This document shows, one piece after another, positions 1 through 8,682 of a stretch of DNA of 64,000 bases; the stretch's first letter is position 1; each line of letters starts with the position of its first letter. The notes under the pieces were generated by a model that saw nothing but the letters and a program-made list of their open reading frames with translations, was not told the DNA's origin and searched no databases. Location of the stretch: positions 2,827,501 to 2,891,500 of the forward strand of contig NZ_CP120233.1 of assembly GCF_030012985.1 (NCBI RefSeq). Reading direction: 5' to 3'. The stretch comes from Microbulbifer sp. VAAF005 (GTDB lineage: Bacteria > Pseudomonadota > Gammaproteobacteria > Pseudomonadales > Cellvibrionaceae). The translations under genes and the position numbers were made by a program.

Positions 1-1707
1 CACGGCTATCGTGGCCCAGAGCAGCGTCTAGCACCGGAATTGCTGCAAGATAGCGACCAACTTATCGACTTACTCAACGAGATTCCGATTCTCGGTGGTC
101 TGGAACCCGGCGTTGTCACTGCAGTAGAACCCAAGAAACTTCAAGTTCAACTGAGGGATCGGCGCGTAATTGAATTGCCTTGGAGCAATGGGCTCAGTTC
201 TATCAGGCCCTATATTTCTGAGAGCGCCCGGGGAGCACGCCTTCAATCCGCTGAAAAAATGTTTGCTCCCGGGGATGTTATTCGGCTGCGCAAGGTCGTT
301 AAGGAAAAGAAAGAGAGCAACTCCAGTAGCGAGATGATCGCCACCGCCGTAGATGAGCCTCTTCAAGCCGATCCATTTGCGGATCCCGAGGGCGGTGATA
401 TCGAGCCTGCCGAACCCCAGGTGACCGAGGAGTGGGTTCTAGCCCAGGTCCCGGAAGCACAGGGCGCCCTGGTATCTATTGAACCGGAAGATGGCGCTAT
501 CCGCGCCCTTGTCGGTGGTTATGACTTCCGCCAGAGCCACTTTAATCGGGCCACTCAGGCAGCCCGGCAACCCGGCTCCAGTTTCAAGCCCTTTATTTAC
601 GCCTCCGCGATCGAGCGCGGATATACAGCGGCGAGCATTATCAATGATGCCCCGATTATCTTTGAGGAAACCAACCTGCAAGATGTATGGCGGCCTGAGA
701 ATGACGGGGGGACCTTCCTCGGCCCAACCCGCCTACGTATGGCTTTGTACAAGTCCCGCAATATGGTCTCAATCCGGTTGCTACAATCCCTAGGACTGGA
801 CTACGCCCTGGGCTTTGTCGAGGGCTTTGGGTTTGAGCGCAGCAAGCTCGCCCGCAACCTGACCATTGCTCTAGGTAGCTCCGCTCTCACGCCCTTGGAA
901 ATGGTGCGCGGCTATGCCGCCTTCGCTAATGGTGGCTACCGAGTGGAGCCCTACCTGGTTGACCGGGTATTGGATGTTAATGGCGAAGTCCTGTATCAGG
1001 CACTGCCTCTCACTGTATGCGATAACTGTCCCGAGCCGGGCACAGGCTCTGAAACCCTGTCCGCTGAACCCGTCGATCTCGCGGAATTACAGCTGGAAGG
1101 ACAAGGGGTCGATCATGGTCAAGAGCCAGCAGAGCTACACGTACTGCCCGTTGGCCCCCTCGACCCGAGCAAGAGCCAAGCGCGTCCTCGCGCTCCGCGA
1201 GCCATGTCCGCAGAGACGGCATACATAATGGATTCGATGCTCAAGGATGTTATCAAAAAGGGTACCGGGCGCCGCGCTCTGGCGATGAAACGCGGTGATA
1301 TTGCCGGAAAGACCGGAACCACCAATGGTCCACGGGATGCGTGGTTCTCGGGTTACAGCCCCTACCTGGCAACCAGTGCCTGGGTTGGCTTCGATTCCTA
1401 TGGCGAACTGGGTAAAAATGAATACGGTGGCTCGGCCGCCCTGCCTATCTGGATCGATTTTATGAGCAGCGCCCTCGAAGGTCTTCCCGAGCGCCACCTG
1501 GCTCAACCTGATGGCATAGTCACGGTACGCATCAACCCCCAAAATGGCTTGCGCACCTCTTACGGGGGCATGTTTGAGATATTCAGGACCAACCGGGTGC
1601 CCGGCCGCGAGGTATATAACCCATATCGCAATCGTTACACCGATGAAGATATGGATATGCCCAGCCAGGATGGCCGGGAAGATTCTTTACCGGAAGAGCT
1701 GTTCTAA
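1..1707 (+). CDS. mrcA/ponA: Penicillin-binding protein 1A, 3' part (partial)
   Basis: Bifunctional class A PBP of the inner membrane that polymerises and cross-links peptidoglycan; only the C-terminal part is here. The frame is open from base 1, so the gene starts upstream, and the glycosyltransferase domain is missing from view. Visible are the OB-like insert typical of PBP1A, then the transpeptidase domain with the serine motif (PGSSFKPF, SxxK), the SxN motif (KSRNMVS) and KTGTT. A low-complexity acidic and Pro-rich insert lies between SxN and KTGTT. The tail after the KTG motif is complete and ends in an acidic stretch. ponA also flanks the pilMNOPQ genes in pseudomonads, which would fit type IV pilus genes nearby. 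A strong bidirectional terminator follows. Confidence 0.95.
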   Translation, partial: HGYRGPEQRLAPELLQDSDQLIDLLNEIPILGGLEPGVVTAVEPKKLQVQLRDRRVIELPWSNGLSSIRPYISESARGARLQSAEKMFAPGDVIRLRKVVKEKKESNSSSEMIATAVDEPLQADPFADPEGGDIEPAEPQVTEEWVLAQVPEAQGALVSIEPEDGAIRALVGGYDFRQSHFNRATQAARQPGSSFKPFIYASAIERGYTAASIINDAPIIFEETNLQDVWRPENDGGTFLGPTRLRMALYKSRNMVSIRLLQSLGLDYALGFVEGFGFERSKLARNLTIALGSSALTPLEMVRGYAAFANGGYRVEPYLVDRVLDVNGEVLYQALPLTVCDNCPEPGTGSETLSAEPVDLAELQLEGQGVDHGQEPAELHVLPVGPLDPSKSQARPRAPRAMSAETAYIMDSMLKDVIKKGTGRRALAMKRGDIAGKTGTTNGPRDAWFSGYSPYLATSAWVGFDSYGELGKNEYGGSAALPIWIDFMSSALEGLPERHLAQPDGIVTVRINPQNGLRTSYGGMFEIFRTNRVPGREVYNPYRNRYTDEDMDMPSQDGREDSLPEELF

Positions 1708-1720
1708 GCGAACAGCCCAA

Positions 1721-1751
1721 CCAAAAAAGGGGCCTTTGGCCCCTTTTTTGG
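1721..1751. terminator. Bidirectional intrinsic terminator between ponA and chpC
   Basis: Perfect inverted repeat with a 14-bp arm (CCAAAAAAGGGGCC), a TTT loop and the matching arm. The GC core is flanked by A6 on one side and T6 on the other, so it can stop transcription from both convergent genes, ponA (+) and chpC (-). Confidence 0.92.
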
Positions 1752-1770
1752 TAATACATTGCAAAACAAG

Positions 1771-2250
1771 TCAGTCACTGCGATAGCGCAGGCAGGCCCG
1801 CTCTAATCCCTGCAGGTCGGGAATAACCGCCTCCTCACCAGACAGCGCCACATGCATTAACTCTCCAGGGCTTAGCGGCTGCTCTCGCAGCGCCAACTCC
1901 TCAGGGGTAACCCGTACCAGGCGCGGAGTACCGCGCAAGAGCAATGCAAAATACGGCAGCTCACCATCGGGGTTTCCCGTACTCAGCACCGCAATACGCC
2001 CCTCTTCTGCAACTGCTCCCAAGGCACCGCCACGCATCACTTCAAAAGATACCACTGGCAGGCGCTGCTCCCGCCAGATCAGATCTCCCAAATACCATTC
2101 GGGCACGTCTTGAACTGCCATCGGCGTTTGCATTGCAACAACCTCTGAGAGGCTGTCCACCGGCACCAGCAGCTGCCCCTGCTCAAGGGGCAATAACAGG
2201 CTGCTCACTTCCTGGGGGACATCTACCGGCAGCGCTTCAACTTCACTCAT
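1771..2250 (-). CDS. chpC: CheW-domain protein ChpC of the Pil-Chp cluster
   Basis: A 159-residue CheW-like protein, last gene of the Pil-Chp cluster. A CheW domain fills most of the length (VPVDSLSEV near residues 30-40, YLGDLIWREQRLPVVSFE near 53-70). In Pseudomonas ChpC is a second CheW adaptor beside PilI, thought to link additional receptors to the ChpA kinase. The gene starts 35 bases after the chpA stop on the same strand, with an AGG just upstream of its ATG. The usual intervening methylesterase gene chpB is absent. Assignment to ChpC rather than another CheW protein rests on domain plus position. Confidence 0.8.
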   Translation of the reverse strand: MSEVEALPVDVPQEVSSLLLPLEQGQLLVPVDSLSEVVAMQTPMAVQDVPEWYLGDLIWREQRLPVVSFEVMRGGALGAVAEEGRIAVLSTGNPDGELPYFALLLRGTPRLVRVTPEELALREQPLSPGELMHVALSGEEAVIPDLQGLERACLRYRSD

Positions 2251-2285
2251 TGCCTATCTCTATATTATTCCTGATATTTGCCGCC

Positions 2286-5200
2286 TCAGCTTCCGACAGC
2301 TTCGGCATCTGCGTACTCACGAATAGCCGCCAGCAGTACATCTTCCTGGTAAGGCTTACCCAGGTAGTGGTTAACTCCCAGGGACATAGCGTGATCGCGG
2401 TGCTTATTACCGGTACGCGAGGTGATCATTACGATAGGAATATCGCGTAGGCGGCTGCTGGAGCGAATATGGCGCGCAACCTCGAAGCCATCCATACGCG
2501 GCATCTCAATATCCAGCAAGATCAGATCCGGGATCTTATCCTGCAGCTGGATAACAGCATCCTGACCATCCTTTGCAGTGCTAACCAGATAGCCCTCTCT
2601 CTCCAGGAAGCGCGTCGTTACCTTGCGCACTGTAACTGAGTCGTCCACAACCATAACGGTCTGCTGGCGCGCCTCCTGCTCGGACCGAACTTCAGGCTCT
2701 TCCTGAATTTGAAGCTGTGGCACTTCCGGCCTTGCCAGCTGAGTGGCCTGGCGACGCAGCAGGGCGTGTGCGTCGAGAATCACCACGACGCTACCGTCAC
2801 CAGTTACCGTTGCACCTGATACCCCTTGAACCCCGGAGAACTGTGGGCCGAGGCTTTTCACTACAATCTCGCGGCTTCCCTTAATGGCATCTACCTGTAA
2901 TGCCATAGCGTGCCCTTCCGAGCGCACCAACAAAACGGGCAGTTGCATATCATCGACACTGAGCTTGGGTTGAGCACCAGACTTCAGCAGAGTACCGAAA
3001 TAGCTAACCTGATAGAGTTCTCCCGCGTATTCGAAACGCGCATCATCTGAGCGATAGTAGTGCTCCAGCTCAAATGGGCTGAGGCGCACAATACCTTCGA
3101 TGGTATTCAGCGGCAGTGCAAACAGGTCATCGCCAATTCGCACCATCAAAGCGCGGTTAACCGAAACTGTGAAAGGCAGACGAACGACAAATTCTGTTCC
3201 TGCGCCTGCTTCTGAATTGATGTGAACGCTACCACCAATCTGCTTCAGCTCGGCGGATACAACGTCCATGCCCACACCCCGGCCAGAGATCTGGGTAACT
3301 TTTTCTGCAGTGGTAAAACCGGCCTGCAGAATGAACTGAAGAATCTCATTATTCGAGAGCTCAGCATCCGGCCTCATCAGGCCATTTTCCACCGCCTTTT
3401 CCCTTACGCGGATCAAGTTGACACCGGCACCATCATCGCGGATGGTGAGGACAACTTCACTGCCCTCCCTTTTCAGCGCCACATCAATACGCCCACGCTC
3501 AGACTTGCCGGCAGCCAAACGCTCCTCTGGCATTTCAATGCCGTGGTCTACAGCGTTGCGGAGCATGTGCTCCAGCGGCGCAACCATACGCTCCAACATG
3601 GACCGGTCCAGCTCGCCTTCAACGTTGGAGAATCCCAGCTCGACCTGCTTGCCCAGCTCAGCACTCACCTGGCGAACGATACGACGCAGACGCGGTACCA
3701 GGCGGGAGAAAGGTACCATGCGGCTGCGCATCAGACCTTCCTGCAATTCGGTATTTACTCGGGACTGCTGGAGCAACAGGGTCTCTGTATCACGCGCCTT
3801 GTTATTCAGGGTGGAGCGCAGCTCCATCAAGTCAGATGTGGACTCCAGCAGGGAACGGGACAATTGCTGAATAGACGAGTAACGGTCCATTTCCAGCGGA
3901 TCGAAGTCGCCGTCCTGCTCAGCCAACTGCTCCTGGCGGAACAGGATCTGGGCCTCGGTCTCGCGGTCCAGGCGGCGCAGCTGTTCGTTGAGACGCACCA
4001 GCGTCACATCCATCTCGTCCAGGGCGAGACCGAACTCACTCATCTGCTCTTCAAGACGACCACGGGAAATTGCAGTCTCACCGGCGAGGTTTACCAACTC
4101 CTCCAGAAGTTCAGCAGCGACACGCACCATCTCCTGGGGCTGGTTCCGGGTCGGTGCCGCTACCTCCTGCTCTGCATTACCGGCTTTGCGGATAAACGGC
4201 AAAACGTTATCGCTTTCCTGACCTACAGCAATCTCGGGCAGCTGTGTAGCAACTACATCAGCATCCGGCTGAGCACTCTCGGCCGCAGTAACCTCATTAC
4301 CATGTTCCGCATCCGCTGCAAGCACAGTTTCTTGAGGTTGTTCGTCTGAAACTTCAGATTCAATAACTGCTTCTGCAGCTGCCGAGTTAGCCGGCTTCTG
4401 ATCCGCCCAATCGGTGCTGACCAGCTGTACAAAAGCATCAAGCTGTTCACCAGCCATCCAGGCGCGAACTGTCTCTACTCCATCGGCGAGACGATCGTGG
4501 ATACCATGGGCATTGGCGAAGAAATCTGCGGAGGGCCGATCGTTGTCGCGCATGCCTTCGATCACCGTTTCAAAACGGTGAGCTACTTCACCCAACCCCA
4601 TTAGGCCAGCCATACGTGCACCACCTTTAAAGGTGTGCAATACACGCTTCAGGGCCTCACCTTGCTCGCGGCCTTCCGGCTCCTCTTCCCAACTCTGGAT
4701 CAGTTCCTCTAGCTCATCGGTAAGATCTCCCGCCTCCTCCATAAAGACATCGACAACATCCGGGTCAATGTCTGCCAACAACTTCTGTAAATCGACTGAT
4801 CGAGCGGAATCCTGTGATGACACCTCGCTACCCGGTTGCTCGATAGCCAGGTCGCCAGCAGGTTCAACTTCAGGTGCAGAGAAGGGTTCTTCAAGTTGAG
4901 AAACGTCCTCAACGGCGGCCTCTACTTCTATGGCCTGCAATTGAGGAATTTCCGAATCCTCAGCCTCGCCATCGAGAGATTCCCCATCGTGCGACACCTG
5001 TAATACAGGTGGCTCAATCCACTCATCAGGGGATGCTTCTGAAACCAGAAGCTCGGTTACTTCCGTGGGCTCCGGCGCCCGCTCTTCAGGCTCGGCAATA
5101 GCCAGTGCTTCGCTATCGATTCCCAGTTCATCGAGATCGTAGTCATCTTCTGCTGAAGAACTGGTTTCCTCACCCTGAGCCAGGTAGCGAAGCGCCTCTT

Positions 5201-8200
5201 CCACAGCTTCGCTGACTTCAGGGAGGTCTTGTGCTGCTGCTACTGCATCGATTAAATCGAGCAACTCGTTGTGTCCCTGCTCAAGAGAGGCCCATAGCGC
5301 TGGCTCCTGCTCAAGATCACCAGCAAGGACTTTGCGATAAACATTCAGCAACAGCTCAGCGAGTTCGGCGAGGATCGGCAACTGCGCCCGGCTGGCCGCC
5401 TCCTGCAGAACATTGAGTTCGTCAGCGACCAATACAACACGACTTTTATCTGCCGGGTCGGCGCGCCACTCAGTCAGCATTTGGTCTGCATCAAGCAGCA
5501 CCCGCATGCCATCAGCCATCAAGACTTCGAGAAGCTGGGGATCGACCGCGCGAGGTTCATTCGCCTCACGCTCGCGAATCAAGTGACCTACAGAGCGCTC
5601 CTGCAATTCGGCAACGCGGGCAAGGAACTGTTCCGATTTCTCTATTGCGAGAGGCTCTGAAGAGCGAATCTGTTCCAGCACTTCACGCACATAGGTGGCG
5701 CTATCATTGATCAGATCAAAAATATCTGCATCGATAGGCACCTGATAAATACGCAGCTCTTTAGCGAAGCGCTCCAGTGGCGCCATAATTTCGGCAACCA
5801 CTTTGACTTCCGCCATATGTGCGGAGCCTTTTAGTGTGTGGAGTGCCCGGTGCATTGGATCGCTGGGAACACCATACAAAGGCGCGGCAGCCTGCATATC
5901 CAACAGATACTCATCTACGACATTGAGGTGCGTCTCTGCCTCCTGGGCAAAAATTTCCCAGAGTTGAGCCAGGTCTTCTCCGGTGTCCTCAACAACGTCA
6001 ACTGCCGCGACACCGCCTGCACTTTGGGCTTCCAGATCAGCGGGCATCTCTCCCGCACTCAGCTGCTCAGCCCAAGCTTGTAACTGCAGGGTAAGCTGCT
6101 GATCGGGGTCGCTCTGTCCGTGTTTAAACGCCTCAATCATTGAGGGGAACTTCTGATACACCTGCTCAATCAGGTATACATGGGCAGGCCCGGGTTTCAC
6201 ACTGCCATCGATAACCCGGTTGAGCATATTCTCCACAGACCAGGCCAGTTCACCAATATCCAGGGCCTCGACCATACGGCCCGACCCCTTCAGGGTATGG
6301 AAGCCCCGACGAAACTCTACCAGGGCATCCTGATTGGCAAAATTGGCAGCCCACTCCGGGAAGTAGCAACTGATATGCGCAAGAACTTCCCCGGCTTCTT
6401 CCAGGAAGATCTCGATAATTTCATCGTCAATCAGGCTCTCAGTGTCATCACCGAGTTCCTCCGTCGTATCCGCGACCTCTGCAACTGCAGCAACCGGCTC
6501 AACCTCAGCAGGCTCTACTACCGGTGCAGCTTCAATGAAGTCAGCAGGCGCTTCTTCAGCCTCAGGAGCCTCTATCCCAGTTTCAATTTCAAGTGTCGGG
6601 GCAGCTTCAACCTGAGGAGTCCCATCAGAGAACCAAGACTCCTCCGGAGCTGACTCTTTGTCGATTTCCAGCTCGGACTCCACAACAGAACCTGCGTCAT
6701 CGACAGGCAGCTGCAAAGTTATGGCAGATGACTCTTCCGCTTCTATTTCAGCTTGAGAGTCCAGAGGTTCGTCAGAAACCACAGTGGCTTCATCATCGGG
6801 GATTAAATCGTAATCAATAAGATCTGGCAGTTCGGGTTCTGATACCGGGGACGCTTCGAGACTGGCGTCGGCCTCACTCCCACCGACGATCTTCAGCGAA
6901 ACGCCCAAAGCCTCTACGCTATCTTCAGCCAGTGCCAAAAGCATTTCTGCATCAGCCAGACCTTCCGCACGACGCTCCAGGTAGTATTCGACACTGGTAA
7001 TGGCATCTGCCAGAGTATCCAGCATTGTCCATTCGGGCTGTTCCCCAGCCTCAATCAGGGAGCTGCCAATATAGCGGTTGCAAGCGGAGATGATTTCACC
7101 CGCTCGCTGGTAACCCACCATTTCGAGACCACCACAGACTTCCTGTAAACGCTGTGGCACACGGCTCAGGTAACTGATATCCCAGTGGCTGGCCACATAC
7201 TCCATGACCGCTTCTTTTACCGCTTCCAGACCGAGTCTGGCCTCGCGTAATACAGAGTCAGTGGCGTCGCCCATAATGGGCTGCTCATCGTCGACTTTTT
7301 TATTGCGATCGACAGTGGCGGCAAGCGCTGAATCGAGCTGAACCAATTCCCCGGCGGCACGCATCAGGTACTCTTCAACGTCAGTACCACGGGAAGCATC
7401 GCGAAGGTCTTCGTAGATACTGCGAGCACGAACCCGCTGCGCCTCCAATCCCAAAATACCGAGTGTATCCGCGAGACGCTTGGCCACAGCGGCAGTGTCA
7501 GACAGCGAGGGTTGTTCTGTATCAGTTGTACTGGGCTCCAGTGCTTCACGCACCAACTGCAGTTCATCGCGCACTGCAGCAATTGCACTGCCTAAGGCTT
7601 CTGGCCCCATCGCCAATACGTCTTCAGTATCCGGGCGAGGTGTACCGGGAACTGCCTTATCTAGTGCGAAGCGCTGGTAGAGTTTTTCACAGTGCGGCCC
7701 ATTCGGACCGGCGAGGTAGACATAAAAAAGTAGGTTGCGCAGAAAGTCCTGATCCAGGCGTGCATCCAATACCTTTGCGCCACGCCCCTGCAACAACCTG
7801 AATTCAATATCCACCTTGCGCAGCAAGTGACGTAGCGCAGGTTGCACATTGATACGGTGCTCGCTAATTGCCTCCAAAATTCCGAACAGTACCTCCCACA
7901 GGGACTGGCGGCTGCTGCCACTGTAAAGCAGCTGCATTTTTTCAATAATTTTGGTGAGGTAAGCCAGGCTTTCGCCACTGTTTACATCCCGGATCAGACC
8001 AGCAGCCGCAACGTGATACATCTTGCGCAGCTTGGTGACCAAGTCATTTAAGCGGGCGCTATCGGCAACGAGAGGCTGACGCTTTCCGATCACCCTTGCC
8101 AATGAAGACAATTCCGGCGAGAAAATGGCTCCTTCACTGATCAATCGCTCACGACGCACCGCGCGCAAGTCATTCATCAGGGGGAGCAAGAGAACGGCAT

Positions 8201-8543
8201 TGTCACGACGCTGAAAAGAGACCTTTTCAAGATAGAGGGGCAACTCCAGTAGCGCGCGCATCAGAAATTCGCGCGTCTCATCGGTATTTTCTACCGCTCC
8301 AGTGGCGAGGGCCTGGATAAGCTGCTCCATCTCTTCAGCCAGCATTGCAGCACCGCTGAGCTGTGCCATATGCAAGCTACCATGCACTTGGTGCACCAGT
8401 GACAAGCTATTTTGCAGAAGAGAGGCACCCGCATCGGGTTCTACAGCGAACGTCTCAAGAAATTGGCGCGCTTGTGCCAAAGTCTCGTTAATTTCACCGA
8501 TCAGCCAATCCAAGGCCATGAAGTTCGGATTGTCGTGACTCAC
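2286..8543 (-). CDS. chpA: Hybrid chemotaxis histidine kinase ChpA
   Basis: A 2085-residue CheA-type kinase that takes signals from PilJ and controls type IV pilus extension and retraction through PilG and PilH. The N-terminal half holds several histidine phosphotransfer domains; clear ones carry HTLKGSG (His about 749), HTLKGSA (His about 902) and HTFKGGAR (His about 1303), while the first, near residue 55, is degenerate (HQVHGSL). They are joined by long acidic Glu/Ala/Pro-rich linkers. Then come the dimerisation and ATPase domain (N-box HMLRNAVDHG near 1660, GRGVGMDVV near 1750), a CheW-like domain (about 1790-1930) and a C-terminal receiver with phospho-acceptor Asp about 2011 (LLDIEMPRMDG). 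The length is below that of P. aeruginosa ChpA (about 2480). The start is GTG with GGGGA upstream. Confidence 0.96.
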   Translation of the reverse strand: MSHDNPNFMALDWLIGEINETLAQARQFLETFAVEPDAGASLLQNSLSLVHQVHGSLHMAQLSGAAMLAEEMEQLIQALATGAVENTDETREFLMRALLELPLYLEKVSFQRRDNAVLLLPLMNDLRAVRRERLISEGAIFSPELSSLARVIGKRQPLVADSARLNDLVTKLRKMYHVAAAGLIRDVNSGESLAYLTKIIEKMQLLYSGSSRQSLWEVLFGILEAISEHRINVQPALRHLLRKVDIEFRLLQGRGAKVLDARLDQDFLRNLLFYVYLAGPNGPHCEKLYQRFALDKAVPGTPRPDTEDVLAMGPEALGSAIAAVRDELQLVREALEPSTTDTEQPSLSDTAAVAKRLADTLGILGLEAQRVRARSIYEDLRDASRGTDVEEYLMRAAGELVQLDSALAATVDRNKKVDDEQPIMGDATDSVLREARLGLEAVKEAVMEYVASHWDISYLSRVPQRLQEVCGGLEMVGYQRAGEIISACNRYIGSSLIEAGEQPEWTMLDTLADAITSVEYYLERRAEGLADAEMLLALAEDSVEALGVSLKIVGGSEADASLEASPVSEPELPDLIDYDLIPDDEATVVSDEPLDSQAEIEAEESSAITLQLPVDDAGSVVESELEIDKESAPEESWFSDGTPQVEAAPTLEIETGIEAPEAEEAPADFIEAAPVVEPAEVEPVAAVAEVADTTEELGDDTESLIDDEIIEIFLEEAGEVLAHISCYFPEWAANFANQDALVEFRRGFHTLKGSGRMVEALDIGELAWSVENMLNRVIDGSVKPGPAHVYLIEQVYQKFPSMIEAFKHGQSDPDQQLTLQLQAWAEQLSAGEMPADLEAQSAGGVAAVDVVEDTGEDLAQLWEIFAQEAETHLNVVDEYLLDMQAAAPLYGVPSDPMHRALHTLKGSAHMAEVKVVAEIMAPLERFAKELRIYQVPIDADIFDLINDSATYVREVLEQIRSSEPLAIEKSEQFLARVAELQERSVGHLIREREANEPRAVDPQLLEVLMADGMRVLLDADQMLTEWRADPADKSRVVLVADELNVLQEAASRAQLPILAELAELLLNVYRKVLAGDLEQEPALWASLEQGHNELLDLIDAVAAAQDLPEVSEAVEEALRYLAQGEETSSSAEDDYDLDELGIDSEALAIAEPEERAPEPTEVTELLVSEASPDEWIEPPVLQVSHDGESLDGEAEDSEIPQLQAIEVEAAVEDVSQLEEPFSAPEVEPAGDLAIEQPGSEVSSQDSARSVDLQKLLADIDPDVVDVFMEEAGDLTDELEELIQSWEEEPEGREQGEALKRVLHTFKGGARMAGLMGLGEVAHRFETVIEGMRDNDRPSADFFANAHGIHDRLADGVETVRAWMAGEQLDAFVQLVSTDWADQKPANSAAAEAVIESEVSDEQPQETVLAADAEHGNEVTAAESAQPDADVVATQLPEIAVGQESDNVLPFIRKAGNAEQEVAAPTRNQPQEMVRVAAELLEELVNLAGETAISRGRLEEQMSEFGLALDEMDVTLVRLNEQLRRLDRETEAQILFRQEQLAEQDGDFDPLEMDRYSSIQQLSRSLLESTSDLMELRSTLNNKARDTETLLLQQSRVNTELQEGLMRSRMVPFSRLVPRLRRIVRQVSAELGKQVELGFSNVEGELDRSMLERMVAPLEHMLRNAVDHGIEMPEERLAAGKSERGRIDVALKREGSEVVLTIRDDGAGVNLIRVREKAVENGLMRPDAELSNNEILQFILQAGFTTAEKVTQISGRGVGMDVVSAELKQIGGSVHINSEAGAGTEFVVRLPFTVSVNRALMVRIGDDLFALPLNTIEGIVRLSPFELEHYYRSDDARFEYAGELYQVSYFGTLLKSGAQPKLSVDDMQLPVLLVRSEGHAMALQVDAIKGSREIVVKSLGPQFSGVQGVSGATVTGDGSVVVILDAHALLRRQATQLARPEVPQLQIQEEPEVRSEQEARQQTVMVVDDSVTVRKVTTRFLEREGYLVSTAKDGQDAVIQLQDKIPDLILLDIEMPRMDGFEVARHIRSSSRLRDIPIVMITSRTGNKHRDHAMSLGVNHYLGKPYQEDVLLAAIREYADAEAVGS

Positions 8544-8641
8544 GCCAAGTCCCCAATAATTTATTCAGTACTCAAGCGCTACAGTTTTCTGCGAGAAAAA
8601 CTCGCGGATTTATCGGAAGCAATTCCGTGCGCCCCTTTTGC

Positions 8642-8669
8642 GCCCGGCCAACTTTCATAATGGCCGGGC
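8642..8669. terminator. Hairpin between pilJ and chpA
   Basis: Perfect 9-bp inverted repeat (GCCCGGCCA / TGGCCGGGC) with a 10-base loop in the 139-bp gap between pilJ and chpA. No T run follows on the minus strand, so it is more likely an attenuating or mRNA-stabilising hairpin inside the operon than a full terminator. Confidence 0.55.
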
Positions 8670-8682
8670 ATTATTGTGTGGG

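Noticed and set aside
3222..4349. 375-codon open frame antisense to chpA
   Set aside because: Lies wholly opposite a clearly coding region with conserved CheA motifs; composition is that of a mirror of a Leu/Glu-rich coding strand, and no recognisable domain.
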